Shown here: in pieces, positions 1-7,858 of the stretch
Position numbering within the stretch: position 1 is the stretch's first letter
How the letters are laid out: every line of letters begins with the position of its first letter
Program-made: the position numbers and the translations under genes
Notes under the pieces: generated by a model
Database searches by the model: none
What the model was told of the DNA's origin: nothing
Seen by the model: the letters and a program-made list of their open reading frames with translations, nothing else
Assembly: GCA_036006525.1 (NCBI GenBank)
Contig: DASYPP010000052.1
Coordinates: forward strand, 1 to 34,314
From: DASYPP01 sp036006525
GTDB lineage: Bacteria > Gemmatimonadota > Gemmatimonadetes > Gemmatimonadales > GWC2-71-9
Length of the DNA: 34,314 nucleotides
Direction of reading: 5' to 3'

Positions 1-1
1 C

Positions 2-1627
2 CGGATCGCGTACATCGCCAACGAGCACGGGAACACAGAGCTTCGAGTACTGACGCTCCCCGGTTCCGCCGTCGTCACGGTCCATGCCGACCGGCGCCAC
101 TACAGGGAGCCGATGGGGACGCTCCGTCTCCGAATCGTGGATGCGACGACTGGGCTGCCGTTGCCCGCCAGGGTATCGCTCACGACGCCGGAGGGACTGA
201 GCCTGGCCCCGGACAGTGCGTGGCGCCAGGCTGATGACGGTTTTGTCCGAAGCGAACGACACTTTGAGTACGGTTACTTCCACACGAGCGGGAGTGCCAG
301 CCTCAAGGCGCCCGCCGGCCGGGTGATGATCGAGATCTCCCACGGGCCGGAGTTCCGGGTGTGGCGGGACACGGTCGCGGTCGCCATTGACAGCACGATG
401 AGCGTCCGGGTTCCACTCACCCGGATCGCCGCCCTGGCCCGAACCGGCTGGACCAGCGGCGACCTCCACGTCCACATGAACTACGGCGGCCACTATCGGG
501 CTACTCCGGCAACATTGGCGTTGCAGGCGCGAGCCGAAGGTCTAAGCGTGGTCGAGAACCTGATCGTCAACAAGGAAGGACGAGTTCCGGACATCGGCTA
601 CTTCACCGGCCATCCCGACCCGGTCTCGCGGCCGGATCTCCTTATCGTGCACGACCAGGAGTATCACACCTCGTACTGGGGCCACACCGGCATCCTGGGA
701 CTTACCGATCACCTGATTCTGCCGGGCTATGCGGCGTACGTGAACACCCCCGCGGCGAGCCTGTATCCGGACAACGCGGCGGTGAGCGACCTGGCCCACC
801 AGCTGGGAGCCCTGTTCGGTTACGTCCACCCGTTCGATGAATACCCCGATCCAGCGAACAAGGCGGTTCCAATCAATACCGAACTGCCGGTCGACGTCGC
901 CCTGGGCAAGGTGGACTATTACGAGGTGATGGGCTTCAGCGATCACCTGGCGAGTGCCCGGGTGTGGTACCAGCTGCTGAACAGCGGGTTCAGGATCCCG
1001 GCTGGCGCCGGCACTGACGCGATGACCAACTATGCCTCGCTCCGGGGACCGGTGGGAACCGCCCGGGTGTATGTCCACTCCGGACTGTCGCTCAACCATC
1101 GACACTGGCTCGACTCACTCAAGGCCGGGCGGACCTTCGTCACCAACGGGCCGCTGCTCGGCTTCTCGACCGGGCGAAGCGGCATCGGCGGCGAGATTCG
1201 CCTCGCTGAACCCGGCACGATCAGGTTCCATGTCACCCTGACGTCCATCGTCCCGGTGGATCACCTGGAAATCGTGAACAACGGGGCCGTGGTTGCCACG
1301 GTTCCCCTCAAGGGGGAGCGCACTCGCGCTGATACCACCATCACCGTGCCGGTCAATGGCAGTGGGTGGTACGCGCTCCGCGGCTGGAGCGACAAACCGG
1401 CCGATCCGATTCTCGACCTGTACCCCTTCTCGCATACCAGCCCGATTTACGTCCTGGTCCAGGGTCAGCCCATCCGGTCCCGGGAATCAGCCGAGTATTT
1501 CCTGGCGTGGATTGGGAGGCTCGAGGAAGGTGTACTCGCCAGCGCGGCCTGGAATAATCAGGCGGAGCGTGATTCGGTGCTGTCGCATATTAGGGAAGCC
1601 AGGTCGGTATTTCAGGGCCGGAGATAG
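2..1627 (+). CDS. CehA/McbA-family metallohydrolase, 3' part (gene begins before the window)
   Basis: The reading frame is open from base 2, so the ATG at 113 is internal and the true start lies upstream; 541 residues are visible. The first ~35 residues (IAYIANEHGNTELRVLTLPG) look like the last blade of a TolB/PD40-type beta-propeller. A carboxypeptidase-regulatory-like beta domain follows, then a PHP-like metallohydrolase domain opening with GDLHVHMNYGG at about 459-491, whose HxH pair is the expected metal site. Further likely metal or active-site motifs are HDQEYHTSYWGH, YVHPFDEYPD and GAGTDAMTN. The CehA/McbA family is named after carbamate hydrolases, but most members act on unknown substrates. 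A propeller-hydrolase fusion is known architecture for secreted members; export cannot be judged because the N terminus is missing. Family assignment is fairly sure, substrate unknown. Confidence 0.85.
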   Translation, partial: RIAYIANEHGNTELRVLTLPGSAVVTVHADRRHYREPMGTLRLRIVDATTGLPLPARVSLTTPEGLSLAPDSAWRQADDGFVRSERHFEYGYFHTSGSASLKAPAGRVMIEISHGPEFRVWRDTVAVAIDSTMSVRVPLTRIAALARTGWTSGDLHVHMNYGGHYRATPATLALQARAEGLSVVENLIVNKEGRVPDIGYFTGHPDPVSRPDLLIVHDQEYHTSYWGHTGILGLTDHLILPGYAAYVNTPAASLYPDNAAVSDLAHQLGALFGYVHPFDEYPDPANKAVPINTELPVDVALGKVDYYEVMGFSDHLASARVWYQLLNSGFRIPAGAGTDAMTNYASLRGPVGTARVYVHSGLSLNHRHWLDSLKAGRTFVTNGPLLGFSTGRSGIGGEIRLAEPGTIRFHVTLTSIVPVDHLEIVNNGAVVATVPLKGERTRADTTITVPVNGSGWYALRGWSDKPADPILDLYPFSHTSPIYVLVQGQPIRSRESAEYFLAWIGRLEEGVLASAAWNNQAERDSVLSHIREARSVFQGRR

Positions 1628-1644
1628 AGTGCCGTTGTCGCCCA

Positions 1645-1762
1645 ATTCGCACCGCGAGTCCGCCCACCGCGAGAGCGCGAAAGTGCGAACCCATCGAATC
1701 AACTGATCACACTATGACCAAGACTTGTTCTTTCGCGTTGTCGCTCTTTCGCGTTTTCGCGA
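1645..1762. repeat. Inverted pair of purine-rich ~8-nt repeats around the amidohydrolase start
   Basis: The left arm (about 1645-1690) carries tandem units of the type GCGCGAAA (CCGCGAGA, GCGCGAAA, GTGCGAAC). The right arm (1727-1762) carries the same type in reverse complement (TTTCGCG repeated at 1731, 1747 and 1755). The arms are imperfectly complementary and enclose the amidohydrolase start codon at 1714. The right arm is coding: it specifies codons 5-16 of the signal peptide. No Shine-Dalgarno sequence is evident before 1714, and the hairpin could affect translation. Confidence 0.6.
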
Positions 1763-3069
1763 TTGCTGTTGCTTTTGTGGCGGCGACCGCGTCAGGCTTG
1801 CCGGCCCAGCAACTCACAGCGATCCGCGCCGGCCGCTTTTTTGACGTCGCCAAAGGCCAGGTTCTCCAGAATCAGGTCATCCTCATTCGAAATGATCGCG
1901 TCATCGCTATTCAGGATGGCAGCGCGCCGATTCCTGCCGGGGCTCGTCTGATTGACCTCTACAATTCGTCGGTCTTGCCCGGCCTCATCGACTGCCATAC
2001 CCACCTGATCGGCGATCTCCAATCCTCCGACGTTCTCGCCCCCCTCAAGACCACGGCCGAGCAGGATTTCGCTTCGGGCGTGGCCAATGCCCGGATCACG
2101 CTTTTCGCCGGGTTTACCACGGTGCGGGACGTGGGGACCTATCGCGGATTCCTGGACATCGCGCTCAGGGACTCGATCGCGAGCGGTGCGGTGCCGGGGC
2201 CACGGATGCTGGTGGCCGGCGCTTACGTGACGGTGCGCGGTGGCGGCGGTGAAGTCACCGGGGATACCGCGGTCGCGATTCCGGCCGACATGCGCCGCGG
2301 GGTTGCCAACGGAGTAGCCGAGGTGCGGCAGCGGGTGAACGAAATCCTGGACCATGGGGCGGATTGGATCAAGGTGATCGCCACCGGCGCCGTGCTGACC
2401 CAGGGAACCGATCCGGGCCAGTCGGAGTACTCCGAGGCGGAGATCCGAGCCGCGGTGGAAGAAGCCGCGAAGCGGGGCAAATGGGTGGCCGCACACGCGC
2501 ATGGGGCCGAAGGCATCAAGCGAGCGGTGCGGGCCGGGGTGCGGAGCATCGAGCACGGCTCGTTGATGGACGATGAAGGAATCCGGATGATGGCGGACCG
2601 GGGCACCTGGCTGGTGGCCGACATCTTCAACGGCGATTACATCGCCGAGGAAGGGCGGAAGCAAGGGTGGCCGGCCGACATTCTCCGGAAGAACGACGAG
2701 ACCACGGAGACTCAGCGCGTCGCCTTTCGGAAGGCGCTGGCCGCGGGGGTGCATATCGCCTACGGCACCGACAGCGGGGTGTATCCCCACGCCATGGCCA
2801 CCGCGCAGCTACCCTACATGGTCCGCTACGGGATGACGCCGATGCAGGCGATTCAATCCGCCACGATCAGTGCGGCCCGACTGCTGGGCATGGAAGACCG
2901 GATTGGATCGCTGGCGCCCGGCAAGCAGGCGGATCTCATCGCGGTGCCGGGAGACCTGGAGGCAGAGCTGCAAGCGTTGGCCGGGTTGGGCTCAGGCCAA
3001 TACCGGGTGATCGAGGTGCCGTTCGTGATGCAGGATGGCGTGGTGGTGAAGGATGGGGCCCACCGGTGA
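1714..3069 (+). CDS. Secreted metal-dependent amidohydrolase (prolidase/imidazolonepropionase-like)
   Basis: The protein has 451 residues. Residues 1-31 form a signal peptide ending ...GLPAQQ, so the enzyme is probably periplasmic or exported. The metal-binding set of the amidohydrolase superfamily is complete: H95-T-H97 in DCHTHL, K220 in WIKVIATGA (the usual carboxylated bridging lysine), H261/H263 in AAHAHG, H281 in SIEHGS, and D353 in YGTDSG. The C-terminal GSLAPGKQADLIAV segment rebuilds the small beta-sandwich domain with the N terminus. Relatives include Xaa-Pro and Xaa-Arg/Lys dipeptidases and uncharacterised hydrolases. With S9 peptidases nearby, a dipeptidase role is a reasonable inference, but the sequence does not fix the substrate. 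It lies 86 bases after the metallohydrolase and its 5' end overlaps a repeat arm. Confidence 0.92.
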   Translation: MTKTCSFALSLFRVFAIAVAFVAATASGLPAQQLTAIRAGRFFDVAKGQVLQNQVILIRNDRVIAIQDGSAPIPAGARLIDLYNSSVLPGLIDCHTHLIGDLQSSDVLAPLKTTAEQDFASGVANARITLFAGFTTVRDVGTYRGFLDIALRDSIASGAVPGPRMLVAGAYVTVRGGGGEVTGDTAVAIPADMRRGVANGVAEVRQRVNEILDHGADWIKVIATGAVLTQGTDPGQSEYSEAEIRAAVEEAAKRGKWVAAHAHGAEGIKRAVRAGVRSIEHGSLMDDEGIRMMADRGTWLVADIFNGDYIAEEGRKQGWPADILRKNDETTETQRVAFRKALAAGVHIAYGTDSGVYPHAMATAQLPYMVRYGMTPMQAIQSATISAARLLGMEDRIGSLAPGKQADLIAVPGDLEAELQALAGLGSGQYRVIEVPFVMQDGVVVKDGAHR

Positions 3070-3103
3070 GAGATGCGATAGAGGGCACGGAGAACTACAA
3101 CAT

Positions 3104-3241
3104 CCAACGCAGAGCCGCAGAGAACGCTGAGGTTACGCTGAGAAACACTTTCAATAAACCACAGTTGTTGGAGTCGACAATCAGGTCATTTAGAATGCTG
3201 TTCTCCGCTGGCACTCAGCGTTCTCTGCGACTCTGCGTTGG
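3104..3241. repeat. 138-bp palindromic repeat element (GCAGAG/GCTGAG type)
   Basis: The outer arms 3104-3131 and 3214-3241 are reverse complements over 28 bases with one mismatch (left arm starts CCAACGCAGAGCCGCAGAG). Each arm is itself made of short CGCAGAG/CGCTGAG units. The inner part (3132-3147 versus 3198-3213) is also loosely complementary. The element fills most of the 231-base gap between the amidohydrolase and the S9 peptidase. It contains no credible ORF of its own, although an in-frame ATG at 3238 inside the right arm artificially extends the peptidase frame. Confidence 0.8.
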
Positions 3242-3300
3242 ATTTGGCAAAGCTTCATGACGACGTCAATGCTCGCGAACACATACGGTGTTACCCCCAA

Positions 3301-5322
3301 ATGATGACAATGGTATTTCGTAAGCGGCTCATGCTGGTGCTCGTCGTCGTCATCCTTCAAGTCTCCGCTGTCCGGGCCCAGACCAGGGGGCTCACCACGG
3401 ATGATTATCGCCGTTTCCGGTCGATCCAGAGTATCGAGGCCTCTCCCGACGGCAAACTGGCGGTCGTGGGAATCGCGACAGTCGATACGGTCGCCGACGC
3501 GTACACTTCCGATCTCTGGCTGCTCAACCCGGCAACCGGCGACTTCCGGCAACTCACCCGTACCGACGCCAGCGAGTCGGATCCCCGGTTTTCGCCTGAC
3601 GGACAGCGGATCGGGTTCCTTTTCAGCGGCGAGGACCATACCCTGGTCTACGGGTGTCCGCTCGCCGGCGGAGCGGCCGCACCACTTTTCGATTTCGACG
3701 GCGACGTTGAAGCGTTCGCCTGGTTTCCCGACGGCAAACGCATCGCGTTCACCGCCGCCGACCCGATACCGGAAGACTCAGCGGACCAGTCAAGCCAGTT
3801 CCACCAGTACACCCGCACCTATTACAAGGTGAACGGCAGCGGTTTTCTCGATGGCCGGTACAGCCATCTCTGGATCGCCGACCTTGCCACCGGGGCGGTG
3901 CGCCGGATTTCGGGCGGCGACTACGACTACGAGTCTCCGGCCGTCTCTCCCGATGGACGCTGGATCGCGTTCGTCAGCAACCGTTCGACGGACAAGGACG
4001 AGAATCGCAACAGCGATGTTTTTCTGATCCCGGCGGACAGCGGCGCGCTGGTGCAGGTCTCTCGTGAGCCGGGAACCGCTGATCACCCGGCCTGGTCTCC
4101 CGACGGGCACACCCTGGCCTGGCTGGAGCAGACCACCCGCAACAACTACGGCGGGCACGCGTACCTGTGGACCGCCGGCATCCGCGGCTCCGAAGTGACT
4201 ACGGCGCGGAACCTGACGCTCGGGATGGATCGCAGCGTCACCGAAGGGTCCTACGAAGAAGGCGGCGCGCCCTACCCCCGTTGGTCCCGCGACGGCACGA
4301 CGCTTTACGTGGCGATCGAAGACAAGGCGCGGGTACATGCCTATGCTGTCGACGCCGCGAGCGGAACTGCCAGGCTGCTGGTCGGCGGAGACCGGCTGGT
4401 CGAGTTCGTTACCCCGGTCGACGGTGGACTCGTTCTCGGAATGACCGACCCGTCGCATCTCGACGATATCTATTTCACCGACGCCGGACTCACCGCATTG
4501 CGTCAGCTGACCCACCTCAACGACGACTGGTTCAAGAACATCAAGGTGCTGCCGACCGAGCGCTTCGTTTTCCGGAGCGCGGACGGCGAGCCGATCGAAG
4601 GCTTCGTGGTGAAGCCCGCCGGCTGGGTGCCCGGCAAGCGCTATCCCACGATCCTCGGCATCCACGGCGGTCCCCAGTGGTTCTACCCGGTTTCCTATCA
4701 CCCGGCATTCCAGATCATGGCGGGCCGGGGGTACCTCGCGGTGTACATCAATCCGCGGGGAAGCACCGGCTACGGCATGCGGTTCCTGGACCTGGTCGGC
4801 GGGCGCTACGCCCACGCCGACGACCAGGACTTCATGACCGCGCTCGATACCCTGATCTCGCGGGGCTGGGCCGACTCCAGCCAACTCTTCCTCTACGGCA
4901 ACTCGTATGGGGGGATTGCGACCAACTGGCTGATTACCCAGACCCATCGCTTCCGGGCCGCGGCCAGCGGCTCCGGAGTCTCGGACTACACGGCGTCTTT
5001 CGGGGTGGATGACGACCACATCGAGTGGATCGAGGCCATGGGCGGGACTCCGTGGGAGGTGCCGGAGAATTACCGCAAGCAGTCACCGATGACGTACATC
5101 ACCCAGGTGACGACCCCGACCATCTTTCTCCATGGCGGCCAGGACTACATCTGCCCCACCGGCGAATCGGAGCGGATGTACCTGGCGCTCAGGCTGCTTG
5201 GGGTGGATTCAAAGCTGGTGATCTTCCCCGACGAGAATCACAATTTCGACGCGCGGGCAAGTTCCTATCCCGAGCGCTCCCGGCTGGTGCTGGAGTGGTT
5301 CGATCAGCACCGCGGCAGGTAG
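3301..5322 (+). CDS. Secreted S9-family serine peptidase (DPP IV/acylaminoacyl-peptidase type)
   Basis: The start at 3301 (or the ATGs at 3304 or 3310) is chosen because a signal peptide follows at once (FRKRLMLVLVVVILQVSAVRAQ); the longer frame from 3238 begins in a palindromic repeat. This gives 673 residues. The first two thirds is a seven-bladed-type propeller with TolB/WD40-like repeats (SPDGKLAVV, SPDGQRIGF, SPDGRWIAF). The C-terminal alpha/beta-hydrolase domain has the full triad: S535 in GNSYGG, D615 in GGQDYICP and H647 in ENHNFD. The enzyme should cleave short peptides in the periplasm, releasing dipeptides or acyl-amino acids. Its 3' end was partly duplicated to 5983-6085. Confidence 0.95.
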   Translation: MMTMVFRKRLMLVLVVVILQVSAVRAQTRGLTTDDYRRFRSIQSIEASPDGKLAVVGIATVDTVADAYTSDLWLLNPATGDFRQLTRTDASESDPRFSPDGQRIGFLFSGEDHTLVYGCPLAGGAAAPLFDFDGDVEAFAWFPDGKRIAFTAADPIPEDSADQSSQFHQYTRTYYKVNGSGFLDGRYSHLWIADLATGAVRRISGGDYDYESPAVSPDGRWIAFVSNRSTDKDENRNSDVFLIPADSGALVQVSREPGTADHPAWSPDGHTLAWLEQTTRNNYGGHAYLWTAGIRGSEVTTARNLTLGMDRSVTEGSYEEGGAPYPRWSRDGTTLYVAIEDKARVHAYAVDAASGTARLLVGGDRLVEFVTPVDGGLVLGMTDPSHLDDIYFTDAGLTALRQLTHLNDDWFKNIKVLPTERFVFRSADGEPIEGFVVKPAGWVPGKRYPTILGIHGGPQWFYPVSYHPAFQIMAGRGYLAVYINPRGSTGYGMRFLDLVGGRYAHADDQDFMTALDTLISRGWADSSQLFLYGNSYGGIATNWLITQTHRFRAAASGSGVSDYTASFGVDDDHIEWIEAMGGTPWEVPENYRKQSPMTYITQVTTPTIFLHGGQDYICPTGESERMYLALRLLGVDSKLVIFPDENHNFDARASSYPERSRLVLEWFDQHRGR

Positions 5323-5340
5323 GCGCGGCGAGGAGAAGTG

Positions 5341-5820
5341 TCACGGCCGGTCGATCGTCAGCAGAGGAACCAGGTTCCTGAATTGGTAGGTCGCTCCGCA
5401 GTCCGGGGTTGGCTGCACGCAGGTAATCGTTACCCGCCGGGGATAGCCACGGTCCTCGTCGAACGTGGCATCAACCGCGATCGTCCCGGACCCGGAATGG
5501 TGCTGGGTATTCGCTTCGATCAAGTCAAACAATTGGGATACCGTCGGCCAGGCGTCGAATGGAGGCGGGTAAGTGATCAGGCCGTCCAGGCTCTGGGCGG
5601 ACACCACGTCCCCCTGGAGAACCTCGAGGCGGGTGAACCCGGCGGGATAGTTCAGCTGGCCTTGAAAATGAAACTCGATTTCGTAGTTCTCGATGCCCGA
5701 CCGGTTCCATTTATCTCGAGCCACGGCCAGCTCAAACGGGCTCACGTTCGGGTCGCTGTTGCACCCGGCAAGAATCAAGAGAGCCAGCGTTCCGAAACGA
5801 ATCGGATTCAGGTCGAGCAT
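5341..5820 (-). CDS. DUF6174-like lipoprotein
   Basis: The protein has 159 residues. The start at 5820 is preferred over 5868 because GAGG lies six bases upstream and a lipoprotein signal begins at once; the lipobox is LAGC with Cys20. The mature part contains ARDKWNRSGIENYEIEF, then FTRLEVLQGDVVSAQ, TVSQLFDLIEANT and a late DRGYPRRVTI strand. This order matches DUF6174 proteins as I remember them. It has no catalytic motif I recognise; a periplasmic binding or structural role is possible. It is convergent with the S9 peptidase (18-base gap). DUF assignment is probable, function unknown. Confidence 0.78.
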   Translation of the reverse strand: MLDLNPIRFGTLALLILAGCNSDPNVSPFELAVARDKWNRSGIENYEIEFHFQGQLNYPAGFTRLEVLQGDVVSAQSLDGLITYPPPFDAWPTVSQLFDLIEANTQHHSGSGTIAVDATFDEDRGYPRRVTITCVQPTPDCGATYQFRNLVPLLTIDRP

Positions 5821-5854
5821 AAGAGGCCTCGCATCCCCAGGGGTTTCTGTCCAC

Positions 5855-5880
5855 TGACCCTGAAACATGCTCCAGGGTCA
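5855..5880. promoter_or_regulatory. Perfect 8-bp inverted repeat upstream of the DUF6174-like gene
   Basis: TGACCCTG (5855-5862) and CAGGGTCA (5873-5880) are exact reverse complements separated by ten bases. The repeat lies about 35 bases upstream of the start codon at 5820. It could be an operator or a leader hairpin; nothing else in the window carries the same sequence as far as I can see. Confidence 0.4.
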
Positions 5881-5982
5881 CTTCCGGCCGTCCCAGGCAT
5901 TGCAACCTAACGATTTGTCCTTGGTTGCTGCGCGCCCGGTGAAACGACCTCAACCCGCTATCTTCCTCCTTGGCGGGAATCG

Positions 5983-6085
5983 AAACTGGTGATCTTCCCC
6001 CGAGAACCACAACTTCGACGCGCGGGCCCGCTCCTATCCGGAGCGCTCCAGGCTGGTGCTGGAAATGATTCGATCAACACTCGCA
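5983..6085 (+). pseudogene. Decayed duplicate of the S9 peptidase 3' end
   Basis: This stretch closely matches 5213-5310, the last ~33 codons of the S9 peptidase. Shared blocks include CTGGTGATCTTCCCC, TTCGACGCGCGGGC and CGGCTGGTGCTGGA-like sequence, and the translation ENHNFDARARSYPERSRLVLE is recognisable from 6002. A small deletion near 5999 breaks the frame and a one-base insertion near 6066 shifts the final codons. No upstream part of a second peptidase remains. It runs in frame straight into the small lipoprotein that follows. Confidence 0.85.
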
Positions 6086-6445
6086 GTCCTGCTGCTCCTG
6101 CTTGGTGGCTGCCGCCACCGGGACCCGGAAGGCACGCCCGCGCCCGCGGACGCTCCGAAGGAGGACGTCACGCTCCTAGTTCGGAATCACCACTGGCTGG
6201 ACATCAACATCTACATGATGCATGGGAACGTGCGGCAGCGGTTGGGCACGGTGACCGGCGCGTCGGAAAAAAGCTTCACTATTCCCTGGGCGCGGCTGAC
6301 CGGCCAGAGCGGCCTGCAGTTGATCGCGGATCCGGTGGGCCAGAGCGGGGTGCTGACCGAGGAGGTGAACGCCGTGCGACCCGGGTCGGTCGTGGAATGG
6401 ACGATCGAGAGCGCGCTGCGGCAATCCAGTATTGCGGTCTTCTAG
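6065..6445 (+). CDS. Small lipoprotein of unknown function
   Basis: The protein has 126 residues from the ATG at 6065; a GTG at 6056 in the same frame would add three. It begins with a lipoprotein signal (MIRSTLAVLLLLLGGC, lipobox LGGC, Cys16), then a Pro/Ala/Asp-rich linker. A compact beta-rich domain follows with VRNHHWLDINIYMMHG and a later VVEWTIES strand. I recall similar hypothetical proteins in Gemmatimonadota-type genomes but cannot name a family. Both possible start codons lie within the decayed peptidase copy, so its translation start appears recruited from peptidase coding DNA. No strong Shine-Dalgarno sequence is visible. A bidirectional terminator follows 15 bases downstream. Confidence 0.7.
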   Translation: MIRSTLAVLLLLLGGCRHRDPEGTPAPADAPKEDVTLLVRNHHWLDINIYMMHGNVRQRLGTVTGASEKSFTIPWARLTGQSGLQLIADPVGQSGVLTEEVNAVRPGSVVEWTIESALRQSSIAVF

Positions 6446-6460
6446 AGCGCTGAAGGTGCC

Positions 6461-6501
6461 AAAATACTGAGGGGACGCCGGTTCGGCGTCCCCTCAGGTT
6501 T
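6461..6501. terminator. Bidirectional rho-independent terminator
   Basis: CTGAGGGGACGCC (6467-6479) pairs perfectly with GGCGTCCCCTCAG (6485-6497) around a five-base loop. On the + strand GTTTT follows; on the - strand the stem is followed by TATTTT (AAAATA at 6461-6466). It separates the convergent small lipoprotein gene and the susD-like gene and fits as terminator for both. Confidence 0.88.
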
Positions 6502-6517
6502 TCCAGCGGCTATTCCA

Positions 6518-7846
6518 CTATGGATTGCGGTCGAGACACCCCTGGGAGTTCGGATTGTTCAATTCCTCCACCGGAATCGGCAGGTTCACGTCGGTGCCGT
6601 ACACACCACCCTTGAGATACGCCCCCACCGGAAAGACCGTGTCGGCGGCACGTCCGTACTGGCGGATCAGCCGGCGCATGTCGCCCAGGCGATGACCGGT
6701 TGAGAAGAGCCAGAAGGCCCGCTCGCTGAAGAGCATGTCTTCCGCCTCGGTGGTCGTCGCGGGAACCGGCAACGGCGACAGTGACACCAGCGCCCTAAGG
6801 TTGTTCAAGATCGTCCGCATGCCGCTGGTGCTGCCGGCCTGGAGCTGCGCCTCGGCTTCGATCAGCCGCGCCTCGATGCCATCGGCCACCGGCACGTCGG
6901 CCTGGGGATCGGGAAACTTGAGCAGGGTGAACTGGGGTGTCGTGTTGTCGAGGCCAGTGGTGCCTTCGTCACGGTACGGTACCCGCGGGTCGTTGGCGCT
7001 CAGGTAGGCAAGACCGTTCCCGCCTTCCGCGTCCGGAATGGACCAGAGGAAGCCGTCGGTGTATCCGAAGATTGCATTGCGCAGGCTGGCCGGGCTGTCG
7101 TTGTGCTCCGACAGAAACACAAAATCGCTGGGGACGCTTCCGACGGCGGCGGCGGCGGCGGCAAACTGGCCGAGGTCGAGGAGGGCGCGCCCCTTGCCTA
7201 CCGCAGCCAGGTCAGTCAGCTCGCCGGTGACCGCGGGATGGGCGATCGCGGAGTCGAACTGTGCGATCGCCCGGTTCAGGAGCTGGGTGGTCGTCTCCGG
7301 GTTGCCGAAAATGAGACTGTCGCCGTGAACTTTGCTCACCGGCACTCCGGAACAGTAATCCTCCGCGAAATAGACATAGGTGAATCCGGCGAGGTTCTGC
7401 ATTTCGGGGATCAGCGGATCCGTGTCGGGATCCACGCCGAACTTGCGGAGCGACTCACCGGCATCTTCCGCCGCGGCGCGAGCCCTGTGCAGATACAGGA
7501 AAATCGCTGAAAGCGAGCTATTGAGGGTACTGACCCTGAGCTGGTCGACCTCCTGCTCGGTGGGCGGTGTGGTGGACAACACGAATTCATCCGCCATGAG
7601 GCCACTCAGGAGAATCTCCCCTTCGGTGACTCCTTCATCGAGGTCCCCGTCGCCGTCCTTGGCAAGGGAAAACTGGGACCGGGCTCCCTTGGCCTTGGCG
7701 ATGGCGCCATCCGGGTTGTCGAGGTTGCCCGGATCCACGATATCGGGCTGCTGGGTATCGAGCAGGCCGCATGCGGTCACCAGGGCAACGGCGGTCGCCG
7801 CGGCGAGGAAGCGCGGCCTGGACAGTATCGAGTGCATGCTAGGCAT
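6518..7846 (-). CDS. SusD/RagB-family outer-membrane lipoprotein
   Basis: The protein has 442 residues. The lipoprotein signal runs ALVTAC with Cys26 as the acylated residue. The mature protein is alpha-helical with TPR-like segments, and it has the C-terminal SusD hallmarks FSERAFWLFSTGHRLGDMRRL and a closing PIPVEELNNPN segment. SusD-type proteins sit on the cell surface and form the lid over a SusC barrel, delivering bound glycans or peptides. It starts 12 bases after the SusC stop codon, so the two are certainly co-transcribed. At 442 residues it is short for the family (usually about 500-600), typical of small-ligand members. The ligand cannot be read from sequence, but neighbours argue for peptides. 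Confidence 0.95.
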   Translation of the reverse strand: MPSMHSILSRPRFLAAATAVALVTACGLLDTQQPDIVDPGNLDNPDGAIAKAKGARSQFSLAKDGDGDLDEGVTEGEILLSGLMADEFVLSTTPPTEQEVDQLRVSTLNSSLSAIFLYLHRARAAAEDAGESLRKFGVDPDTDPLIPEMQNLAGFTYVYFAEDYCSGVPVSKVHGDSLIFGNPETTTQLLNRAIAQFDSAIAHPAVTGELTDLAAVGKGRALLDLGQFAAAAAAVGSVPSDFVFLSEHNDSPASLRNAIFGYTDGFLWSIPDAEGGNGLAYLSANDPRVPYRDEGTTGLDNTTPQFTLLKFPDPQADVPVADGIEARLIEAEAQLQAGSTSGMRTILNNLRALVSLSPLPVPATTTEAEDMLFSERAFWLFSTGHRLGDMRRLIRQYGRAADTVFPVGAYLKGGVYGTDVNLPIPVEELNNPNSQGCLDRNP

Positions 7847-7858
7847 GAGATATCCCGG

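Noticed and set aside
3238..3300. ATG at 3238 as the start of the S9 peptidase
   Set aside because: It lies in the arm of a palindromic repeat, and the signal peptide begins about 22 codons later.
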